Shown: positions 1 to 6,249 of the stretch, one piece after another
How positions within the stretch are numbered: position 1 is the stretch's first letter
How the letters are laid out: each line of letters opens with the position of its first letter
Origin: Odoribacteraceae bacterium
Lineage (GTDB): Bacteria; Bacteroidota; Bacteroidia; Bacteroidales; Marinifilaceae
Direction of reading: 5' to 3'
NCBI GenBank assembly: GCA_031259905.1
Contig: JAIRKS010000214.1
Location: forward strand, 1-9,457
Length of the DNA: 9,457 nucleotides
Translations under genes and position numbers: made by a program
The notes under the pieces: generated by a model
The model's database searches: none
Told to the model about the DNA's origin: nothing
Seen by the model: the letters and a program-made list of their open reading frames with translations, nothing else

Positions 1-2
1 CC

Positions 3-488
3 ACCCGTCCCGAACCGAAGATTTCCTACCGCGAGTTGCTTGGCGCCGACCTGACCGCTTTCCAGGCTAAACTTTCCGCCGCCGGCGCGACGTACGACCC
101 AGAATGCGGCTACATGGTCGTTAAGGTGCTCGACAATTACGGCGACGCGTTCTCCTGGAGCGGCGGCACCGACCCCTACACCGGCGGGCAGATCCGCCAG
201 CGTAGCGACGCGAGCGTCGGGTGCTTCGAGAACCGCAGCCCCTGGCAGAAGATGGTCTACACGGACGACGCGATCATCACCCCCTTCCGCCTCGTCCCCT
301 TCCCGCTGATAGAGGCCCGCACGAGCAGCAACCAGCGCCTCAACTGTTACCGCATCATCCCGTCAGCCACCACGCTGGGGATGGATATCTACATCCGCTT
401 CAGCTGGGAAATACTGCGCATGGGAGTCTTCGAGGTGACGTACCAGATGACCGGCGCGGACGACAACGGCGTCGTGGATAAAGTATAA
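3..488 (+). CDS. Partial surface/secreted protein, PUL-associated domain of unknown function (5' end outside window)
   Basis: The frame is open to the left edge, so this is the C-terminal 161 residues of a longer protein; a TTG at 36 is not a convincing start. I do not recognise a named family. The visible part aligns along its length with residues about 190-335 of the 778-residue protein starting at 1659. Shared positions include a Leu-x-Gly-x-Asp-Leu-x-Ala-Phe stretch, Tyr-Asp-x-x-x-Gly-Tyr, Val-Lys-Val/Leu, an Asn-x-x-Pro-Trp stretch before a Tyr-Thr-x-Asp-Ala-Ile-Ile motif, and Gly-Val-Phe-Glu-Val/Ile-Thr near the end. It lacks the HEFGH domain that follows this module in the paralogue. 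The next gene starts 18 bp downstream, so co-transcription is likely. Inference: an outer-surface binding or accessory protein of a glycan-utilisation locus. Coding status is certain; function is unknown. Confidence 0.85.
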   Translation, partial: TRPEPKISYRELLGADLTAFQAKLSAAGATYDPECGYMVVKVLDNYGDAFSWSGGTDPYTGGQIRQRSDASVGCFENRSPWQKMVYTDDAIITPFRLVPFPLIEARTSSNQRLNCYRIIPSATTLGMDIYIRFSWEILRMGVFEVTYQMTGADDNGVVDKV

Positions 489-506
489 CACTAAAACTTC
501 TACACC

Positions 507-1604
507 ATGAAAAAGATATTTTATTTGCTACTTGGAGGTTGTTTCGCTCTCTTCGCTGCCTCCTGCGGGGGCGATGAAGTGTCGACGAGCGACAACGAGG
601 AGTTCACGGCAGGGAGCGCGACGATTCGCCTCACTGTCGTGGACGACGCTACCCGGCAACCGCTCGCCAACGTGACGGTAAAGCACGTGCTTCTGAAGAT
701 CACGGAGACTACCGGCAGCGACGGCGTCGTCACCATCAATCTCGAGAGCGCGCCCCGCGCGCTCGTCGGCCTGGAGTTTAGTCACGAGATCTACGATGTC
801 TACACCACGTCCGTCCCCATCGGCGAGGTAAAAGAGGGGAACAACAAGGAGATCGAAGCAACCATCGGGATGAACATGAAAGCCGTGAACTACGTGGCCT
901 CGTTGAACGTCGTCGATGATTCTACCTTCCTGCCCGTCCAGGGAGTCTCCATCCTCGGCCTGCTCACCGGCGCCGACGGGACGAACGAGGAAGGTACCGT
1001 CAACATCCGCCTGCCCGGCCCCGGGATCTATGACCTGCTGCTGACGCACCCGGAGTACGACACGCTCGACTTCCGTATCAACATGCCCGACGAGGGAGGG
1101 TTGCCCGGGGAGACTATCCGCACGGATCTCGGGACGCTCGCCATGACCCTCTTCAGCGGTTTCAGGATCGTCCCCGTGGATCTATCGGGAGAGTATGACA
1201 CGCAAATCATTCGGGAATCCAGGGGCAGGGGCGCGATCACCGGACCAATCATTACCAAGTCCGCGTACATGAGCCTGCCTGATGCCGACTTCACGTGGAG
1301 TTGGAACAGGTCGGCAGACTTTGCCGGCACTGACTTCGACTACGTCTTCTCGGCATCCGCGGCGATGTGGGTCTACCCGTTATGTTTCAAGCTACACTAC
1401 GAGGAATCTCCCTTCGCGTCGGGATGCTACCGGGTAGAGGTTGTCGCCTTCCTCGAACCGTTTAGCCCGACCGGCAACCGCACGTACGAGGACATGTCGT
1501 ATTACAACCCCAAGAAGAAACAACTCGTGATCAACATCGACATGTACGAGAGTTGGAACGGCAATCGCGGCTGGGACGAGTACATCCTCACGGCAAGAGA
1601 ATAA
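507..1604 (+). CDS. Surface lipoprotein with two Ig-like/carboxypeptidase-regulatory-like repeats and a C-terminal module shared with the 4002-5300 gene
   Basis: A 365-residue lipoprotein. Residues 1-20 form a signal ending in a lipobox (Phe-Ala-Ala-Ser-Cys, lipidated Cys20) followed by Gly-Gly-Asp-Glu. Residues about 37-120 and 127-213 look like two tandem beta-sandwich repeats: each starts with a beta strand, then Val-Val-Asp-Asp-x-Thr/Ser and Pro-Leu/Val, then a Gly/Ala-x-Asp-Gly turn and Val-x-Ile-x-Leu, as in carboxypeptidase-regulatory-like or Cna-B domains. Residues about 219-365 match the C-terminus of the protein at 4002-5300. Conserved positions include Ser-Arg-x-Arg-Gly, Tyr-Met-x-Leu, Ala-Asp-Phe-x-Trp-x-Trp, Asp-Phe-Asp-Tyr, Trp-Val-Tyr-Pro-Leu, Glu-Glu-Ser-Pro, Arg-Val-Glu-Val-Val-Ala-Phe-Leu, and Glu-Ser-Trp-Asn-x-Asn-x-Gly-Trp-Asp. 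The abundant aromatics suggest glycan binding, but that is inference. The ATG follows an A-rich leader 18 bp after the preceding stop. Confidence 0.9.
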   Translation: MKKIFYLLLGGCFALFAASCGGDEVSTSDNEEFTAGSATIRLTVVDDATRQPLANVTVKHVLLKITETTGSDGVVTINLESAPRALVGLEFSHEIYDVYTTSVPIGEVKEGNNKEIEATIGMNMKAVNYVASLNVVDDSTFLPVQGVSILGLLTGADGTNEEGTVNIRLPGPGIYDLLLTHPEYDTLDFRINMPDEGGLPGETIRTDLGTLAMTLFSGFRIVPVDLSGEYDTQIIRESRGRGAITGPIITKSAYMSLPDADFTWSWNRSADFAGTDFDYVFSASAAMWVYPLCFKLHYEESPFASGCYRVEVVAFLEPFSPTGNRTYEDMSYYNPKKKQLVINIDMYESWNGNRGWDEYILTARE

Positions 1605-1615
1605 AACCCGCGGGC

Positions 1616-1649
1616 CGCGTCTTTCCCCCTCCCCTGGAGGGAGGACGCG
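1616..1649 (+). other. Bulged hairpin in the gap between two lipoprotein genes
   Basis: In the 54-bp gap, 1616-1620 (CGCGT) pairs with 1645-1649 (ACGCG), and 1628-1633 (CCTCCC) pairs with 1639-1644 (GGGAGG) around a 5-base loop. A 7-base pyrimidine bulge (1621-1627) lies on the 5' side. No T-run follows, so it is a poor intrinsic terminator. It could be an attenuator, an RNA-processing site or an mRNA-stabilising structure that sets unequal expression of the flanking genes. The structure is visible; the role is inference. Confidence 0.35.
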
Positions 1650-1658
1650 TGCCTTAAT

Positions 1659-3995
1659 ATGACTACCATGAAACTAAGGACCATCATCACGACCTGGGGC
1701 GCGGCACTCCTCCTCCTCGCTTGTTCCGACGACGACGGGGGGATCGCGCCCGACATCGGGGACGTGGGTTACAGCACCTCGCTCCTCACGGTGACGAAGG
1801 GAATAGACTACGAAAGCCCCGCGCTGGACCTTGCCGGTTACGCCGGTGAGATAGCGATAAGCATCAAGGACGTTCGCGACTTCTCCAGCAAGCAAAGCGA
1901 GCCGCTCTTCTTCGCCACGTGCGAGGTTGCGCGGTGGAGCAGCCCGGTAAACCCGGAAACGGACAAGACCGTGCAAGCCGTCATGTCCAAGTACGCCCCG
2001 TTACAGGCGAGCACGCTCTCCGTCGATCCTTCCACCGGCAAGCTCACCCTCTGGGGGGCCGGTAGCGGAAAGATACCGGCGGGCGTCTACCTCGTCGACC
2101 TCGAGATCACGCGCGACGGCAAGACAGAACTCAAGGAGGGCATCTGTCGCCTTCAACTCAAGGAAAACGCGGCGAATGCCGTCGAGGCTACCATCGGCTG
2201 GCGCATCAGCACCTTCGCCGACAACGTCTCATCGCGGGTGACGAGCCGCGAGTTGACAGGCGAAGACCTCGATGCCTTCACCGCCTCCCTCGGGTCAAAA
2301 TACGACGCGCAATCGGGATACATCATCGTGAAACTGCAAGACCGTCGTCGCCAGCCGGTGGGCTGGGGTGACCGGCTCGTGCCCCGGAACACCGCGCTCA
2401 ACACCTTCGAGAAAGCCAACCCGTGGGCCGAGATCATCTACACGCCCGACGCGATCATCATCCCGTACCCCGTGCCTTGTTTCCCCGTCGCCACGCAAGC
2501 GGACAACACCGTCCACTACCGGATCGCGGCGGACAACAATGCCCTGAACAAGGAGATCTTCGTGGACTGCTTCCTCTCCGTGCAGCAGAAGGGGGTCTTC
2601 GAGATCACCAGCACCCTTGCCGATAGCGACGTGCAAGGAAAACTCACGGTGATCCCCGGCGGCAAGAAGATCCACAAGCCCGCGCAAGACGGCATCCGGA
2701 ACATCAACTTCTACAACGAGAATAGCTCCTGGAGCTACCACCGCATGGCCTCCTCCGAGAACATCGTCGTCTTCTGGGAATCCGGTTTCGGCGACGATCC
2801 CAACGCCACCTCCATCTCGTCGGACCTCCGCGTGGATGTCTATGACCTGCTGGAAAAGGGCGAGCAGTTCTACGCTTACTACCGCGACTCGCTGCGGTTC
2901 ATCGAGCCGGGCAACTCGCGTACCGACTCCCTCAAGATGATCTTCCGCGTCCTCTACCAGACAGAATGGGCGGCCTACGGCGGCGGCTACGACTACGTCA
3001 TCGGCGCGTTGTGGGTGAACCCCGCCACGATGCACCCCGTCGGACAGACCATCGCCCACGAGTTCGGGCACACCTTCCAGTACCAGGTCTACTGCGACGG
3101 CATGTACGGCTACAACAACACCTCCATCGGCCCCAACCCCGGCGCCGTCGGCTTCTTCTGGGAGGTCTGCGCGCAATACATGTCCTGGCAACTCTACCCC
3201 GACCTCACCAGCCAGGTCGGCGACTACATTGCCAAGAGCAACATGGGATTCGCCCACGAGTGGTTGCGCTACCAGGCATTCTACCTCGTCGAGTACTGGC
3301 GGATGCTGCACGGCCTGGACTTCCTCGCCCGCGTGTGGCGCGAGGCCACCTACGGGGAAGACCCCGTCGACACCTACAAGAAAGTCGCCGGCGTCAGCCA
3401 GTCCAGGTTCAACGACGAGGTCTGGGAATCCGCCTGCCACAACATCACGTGGGACTACCCGCAGGGGTACGCCTACCGGCAGGTCATCGACCGCTCCTCC
3501 GCTGCCGACAAGGCCAAGTGGTATACCCACAAGACCAAACTCCTGGCAGAGCCGGACGGCTACCTGATCGTCGCCCCGGACTTCAACAGGACCACTGATC
3601 CCGGCACCTCCCTCATCGACGACGGCACGCTCGCCCCGCACGACTACGGCTACAACGCCATCCCGTTGACCGTCCCCGCCGTCGGCACGACCGTCTCCGT
3701 CGACTTCAAGGGAGTACGCGGCGACGCCCGTTACCGCACCGCCCACGACGCCCGCGCCGGCTGGCGTTACGGCTTCGTCGGCGTCAAGAGTGACGGCTGG
3801 ACTCCCGTCTACGGCGAGATCCACCGCTCCGACGAGGGCGTCGCCTCCTTCGCCGTCACCGAGACGCTCTCCCAGTTGTGGCTCGTCGTCTCCGGTGCAC
3901 CAACGACCCACGTGCAACACGTCTGGGACGACAACACCTCCAACGACGAGGAGTATCCCTACAAGGTGAAATTCACGAATACATCTAAAAAGTAA
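1659..3995 (+). CDS. Surface lipoprotein with C-terminal DUF6055-like, HEFGH zinc-metallopeptidase-like domain
   Basis: A 778-residue lipoprotein. The lipobox is Leu-Leu-Ala-Cys with Cys22, followed by Ser-Asp-Asp-Asp-Gly, which fits the Bacteroidetes lipoprotein export signal for surface display. Residues about 30-175 are a beta-rich N-terminal domain with no family name I can assign. Residues about 176-334 are homologous to the partial protein at the left edge. Residues about 335-778 resemble DUF6055 proteins. They contain His467-Glu-Phe-Gly-His471, then Glu502 in Trp-Glu-Val-Cys-Ala-Gln-Tyr, 31 residues further on. This spacing suits a gluzincin-type third zinc ligand. The end (His-Val-Gln-His-Val-Trp-Asp-Asp) looks like a final beta strand of that domain. 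Met4 (1668) is an alternative start and keeps the signal intact. The next gene begins 6 bp after the stop. Peptidase activity is inferred from the motif only; the substrate is unknown. Confidence 0.9.
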   Translation: MTTMKLRTIITTWGAALLLLACSDDDGGIAPDIGDVGYSTSLLTVTKGIDYESPALDLAGYAGEIAISIKDVRDFSSKQSEPLFFATCEVARWSSPVNPETDKTVQAVMSKYAPLQASTLSVDPSTGKLTLWGAGSGKIPAGVYLVDLEITRDGKTELKEGICRLQLKENAANAVEATIGWRISTFADNVSSRVTSRELTGEDLDAFTASLGSKYDAQSGYIIVKLQDRRRQPVGWGDRLVPRNTALNTFEKANPWAEIIYTPDAIIIPYPVPCFPVATQADNTVHYRIAADNNALNKEIFVDCFLSVQQKGVFEITSTLADSDVQGKLTVIPGGKKIHKPAQDGIRNINFYNENSSWSYHRMASSENIVVFWESGFGDDPNATSISSDLRVDVYDLLEKGEQFYAYYRDSLRFIEPGNSRTDSLKMIFRVLYQTEWAAYGGGYDYVIGALWVNPATMHPVGQTIAHEFGHTFQYQVYCDGMYGYNNTSIGPNPGAVGFFWEVCAQYMSWQLYPDLTSQVGDYIAKSNMGFAHEWLRYQAFYLVEYWRMLHGLDFLARVWREATYGEDPVDTYKKVAGVSQSRFNDEVWESACHNITWDYPQGYAYRQVIDRSSAADKAKWYTHKTKLLAEPDGYLIVAPDFNRTTDPGTSLIDDGTLAPHDYGYNAIPLTVPAVGTTVSVDFKGVRGDARYRTAHDARAGWRYGFVGVKSDGWTPVYGEIHRSDEGVASFAVTETLSQLWLVVSGAPTTHVQHVWDDNTSNDEEYPYKVKFTNTSKK

Positions 3996-4001
3996 ATACC
4001 C

Positions 4002-5300
4002 ATGAAAACAACCATCTTCCTGATAGCGCTCGCCGGGACAATGATCGCCTGCGAGGCCGACAAGTTAGACATCACCGCGCCGGACGTGAACGTCAACGGC
4101 GGGCCGGTAGAAACATCATTTACCCCCACTTCCGCCCGCGTGCAGGTCATCATCAACACGCCGGACAAAGTGAAAGAGGTAGGAATCCTCTACGGGTTGC
4201 AGGCAGACCAGGCGGCGCTCGTCGCGTACGGCACGGTCGTCAGCTCCACGGAGAAGAAAAGCGAGTACTTCTTTGACGTCACCGACTGCGAGTCCGCCAC
4301 CAAGTACTCCTACGTCGCCTACGCGCTCCTGGAGAGCGGCGAGACGGCCTACTCCGTCGTCCGCAGCTTCACCACCATCGCCGCCGAACTCAGCGCGACA
4401 CCCTCCAGGCTAAGCCTCGACGCGAAAGCACAGACAAGCTCCCTGGCCATCTCCACCACCTTCGACGCGTGGGACTTCACCGTCGGCAGCGAGGAGTGGC
4501 TCTCCTGCCAGAAGAGCGGCGACCTGCTCACCGTGACGGCACAGGAGAACTTCACCGACGAGCGTCGCGTCGCCACGCTGAAATTCACTGCCGGGTCGCG
4601 TACCCTTAGCGTCGCCGTCACCCAGGAACATCGCACGGTGGAATTGTCGCGTGACACCATCTTCATGAACACCGGCGGCAGCGGCAGCTTCACCGTCACG
4701 ACCGACGCGAGCACGTGGAGCGTCAGTAGCGACGCCCCGTCGTGGCTGACCTGCTCGAAAGACGGCGAGACCGTCAACTTCGAGGCAAGCGCGCCTACCG
4801 AATCGTACCGCTTGGGGCACGTAACCGTGACGCTCGGCACGAACGGGGCGACGGCCACCGTCACCGTCGTGCAGTATTTGATCGACTTGAGCGTGCTCGG
4901 CGGGGAATACATCCCGCAGATCGTCGAGGCCTCACGGGACAGGGGTGACTTCCGCGGCACGGTGCTCACCAAAGAGCAATACATGAACCTGACAGAGGCG
5001 GACTTCGAGTGGAACTGGGACAGGCGAGGCGACTTCGGCAGCTTTGACTTCGACTATATCCTGCAGGGAGGTGGAGCCGCCTGGGTATACCCGTTACTAT
5101 TCAAGGTGCACAACGAGGAATCCCCCTACGCGGAGGATTGCCTGAGGGTGGAGGTCGTGGCCTTCCTTGATCCTAGCAACACCATTCTCACCGACCAGTC
5201 ATACTACGATCCCAAGCTCAGGCAAATCGTTCTCCACTTCGAGTTGCACGAATCGTGGAACGACAACATCGGCTGGGACAAAGTATACCTGCGCAAGTAA
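4002..5300 (+). CDS. Lipoprotein with Fn3-like domain, two BACON domains and shared C-terminal module
   Basis: A 432-residue lipoprotein with lipobox Met-Ile-Ala-Cys (Cys17). Residues about 37-127 look like a fibronectin-III-type sandwich (Val-Gly-Ile-Leu-Tyr-Gly, then Ala-Thr-Lys-Tyr-Ser-Tyr-Val-Ala-Tyr and Arg-Ser-Phe-Thr-Thr). Two BACON domains follow, at about 130-209 and 213-291. Each has the typical Trp-x-Phe/Val strand, a Glu-Glu-Trp-Leu-x-Cys or Pro-Ser-Trp-Leu-x-Cys motif, and an ending of Val-Thr-Gln or Val-Val-Gln. BACON domains in Bacteroidetes often act as spacers or glycan/mucin-binding modules in carbohydrate-active proteins. Residues about 293-432 are the module also ending the protein at 507-1604, so this is its counterpart in the repeated A-B gene pair. 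No enzyme motif is visible. It is the last gene before a terminator, only 6 bp after the HEFGH gene. Role as a binding protein is inferred. Confidence 0.92.
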   Translation: MKTTIFLIALAGTMIACEADKLDITAPDVNVNGGPVETSFTPTSARVQVIINTPDKVKEVGILYGLQADQAALVAYGTVVSSTEKKSEYFFDVTDCESATKYSYVAYALLESGETAYSVVRSFTTIAAELSATPSRLSLDAKAQTSSLAISTTFDAWDFTVGSEEWLSCQKSGDLLTVTAQENFTDERRVATLKFTAGSRTLSVAVTQEHRTVELSRDTIFMNTGGSGSFTVTTDASTWSVSSDAPSWLTCSKDGETVNFEASAPTESYRLGHVTVTLGTNGATATVTVVQYLIDLSVLGGEYIPQIVEASRDRGDFRGTVLTKEQYMNLTEADFEWNWDRRGDFGSFDFDYILQGGGAAWVYPLLFKVHNEESPYAEDCLRVEVVAFLDPSNTILTDQSYYDPKLRQIVLHFELHESWNDNIGWDKVYLRK

Positions 5301-5311
5301 CCACGCGTCCC

Positions 5312-5356
5312 GGCGCCTGTTCGTTTCGCCAGCGCGGGACGGGCAGGCGCCTTTTT
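5312..5356 (+). terminator. Rho-independent terminator ending the four-gene run
   Basis: GGCGCCTG (5312-5319) is the exact reverse complement of CAGGCGCC (5344-5351), followed at once by TTTTT (5352-5356). It starts 12 bp after the stop of the BACON gene. The 24-base interior can fold further; GTCCCG at 5307-5312 and CGGGAC at 5335-5340 form a competing pairing. Position and T-run support termination. Confidence 0.75.
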
Positions 5357-5368
5357 AATGCACCGCGA

Positions 5369-5399
5369 TTTGATCTTTCATTCCTAAAGAATACCTTCG
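5369..5399 (+). promoter_or_regulatory. Candidate Bacteroidetes sigma-ABfr-type promoter
   Basis: TTTG at 5369-5372 and TACCTTCG at 5392-5399 are separated by 19 bp. This matches the Bacteroidetes primary promoter form TTTG-N19-21-TAnnTTTG with one mismatch in the -7 box. It lies between the terminator above and the metallopeptidase-like gene starting at 5449, and implies an RNA start near 5403-5407 and a leader of about 45 bases. Motif and placement are seen; activity is inferred. Confidence 0.5.
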
Positions 5400-5403
5400 C
5401 ACC

Positions 5404-5428
5404 TGACGCGTCACGCGTCACACGTCAC
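5404..5428 (+). repeat. Three tandem 7-bp repeats with a 10-bp palindrome at the presumed transcription start
   Basis: GCGTCAC occurs at 5408-5414 and 5415-5421, followed by ACGTCAC at 5422-5428. The first copy overlaps the perfect palindrome TGACGCGTCA (5404-5413). The array sits right after the candidate -7 box, where a repressor operator or a leader element could lie. No regulator can be named. Confidence 0.45.
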
Positions 5429-5448
5429 CCTTTAACACGAAAAAACCC

Positions 5449-6246
5449 ATGAAACACTTACTTCTTCTCCTCGCGTTAGCGAGTTTCCTACCGGCGGCAG
5501 CGCAAACGAACAAGCCGCCAGTGACAGCGCCACCGGCAGCCCTGGGGCTACACCCCTTTTACAAGAAATACATCAACGTGAACGGCATTCACCTCGTATC
5601 CTCCCATCGCGTCCCCGACTCCGCGCTGCACGCGGCACGCCACACGCTGGAGGCCATGACGAGAATGCTCCCGCCGGAAGTCCTCAAAGCCATGACCGAC
5701 ATCAACACCCGCGTCGGCGTCATGGCGCGTTACGAGGGGACCACCGACATCCCCGAGCACGCGCACCTCGCCGCCGATACCTCCCTCAACTGGGACCTTC
5801 GCGCGCGCGGCCTGGGAGGCGGGCTGCATGACCCGCTCACGACATGCGCCGAGGAAAACCTGCTGGCGTACCAGATAGACAAGTATCACGCCGAGGACAT
5901 CCTCGTGCACGAGTTCTCCCACTCCATCCACCTCATCGGCATCGTCACGGTCTACCCCGGCATCAACGCCGAGCTGCAGGAAGCCCTCGACGCGGCCAGG
6001 GCCACGGGGAAATGGGAGAACACCTACGCCGCGACCGACATCGCCGAGTATTGGGCCGAGGGCGTCCAGAGCTGGTTCAACGTCAACGCCGAGGTGAAGA
6101 CCCCCGACGGCAAGCACAACCACGTCAACACCAGAAAAGAACTGAAAAAATACGACCGTCGCCTCCACGACATCATCCACCGCTACTTCCCCGAGACCAA
6201 CGAATCCATCAGCCGTCACGGGTACGTCAACAAATACAAGCGCTAA
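5449..6246 (+). CDS. Secreted HEFSH zinc-metallopeptidase-like protein
   Basis: A 265-residue protein with a type I signal peptide (Lys-His, a Leu-rich core, cleavage probably after Ala-Ala-Ala18 before Gln19), so periplasmic or secreted. I recognise a family of secreted bacterial hypothetical proteins by Val-Asn-Gly-Ile-x-Leu/Ile near residues 49-54, Thr-Thr-Asp-Ile-Pro-Glu-His, Arg-Ala-Arg-Gly-Leu-Gly, and Glu-Glu-Asn-Leu-Leu. The zinc motif is His154-Glu-Phe-Ser-His158. A downstream Ala-Glu200-Tyr-Trp-Ala-Glu204-Gly-Val-Gln-Ser-Trp-Phe helix could supply the third ligand, and an Asn-His-Val-Asn-Thr-Arg motif lies near the C-terminus. Nearly the whole 265 residues appear to be one intact catalytic-type domain. 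The ATG follows an A-rich leader. The stop is 3 bp before the next ATG, so translation is probably coupled to the arabinofuranosidase. Hydrolytic activity is inferred from the motif; substrate unknown. Confidence 0.88.
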   Translation: MKHLLLLLALASFLPAAAQTNKPPVTAPPAALGLHPFYKKYINVNGIHLVSSHRVPDSALHAARHTLEAMTRMLPPEVLKAMTDINTRVGVMARYEGTTDIPEHAHLAADTSLNWDLRARGLGGGLHDPLTTCAEENLLAYQIDKYHAEDILVHEFSHSIHLIGIVTVYPGINAELQEALDAARATGKWENTYAATDIAEYWAEGVQSWFNVNAEVKTPDGKHNHVNTRKELKKYDRRLHDIIHRYFPETNESISRHGYVNKYKR

Positions 6247-6249
6247 ACC

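Noticed and set aside
2295..3920. Long minus-strand open frame (541 codons) opposite the HEFGH gene
   Set aside because: It is the antisense shadow of a GC-rich gene: Val/Gly/Asp/Ala-rich, low-complexity and without recognisable motifs. The + frame has a lipobox, an HEFGH motif and paralogy.
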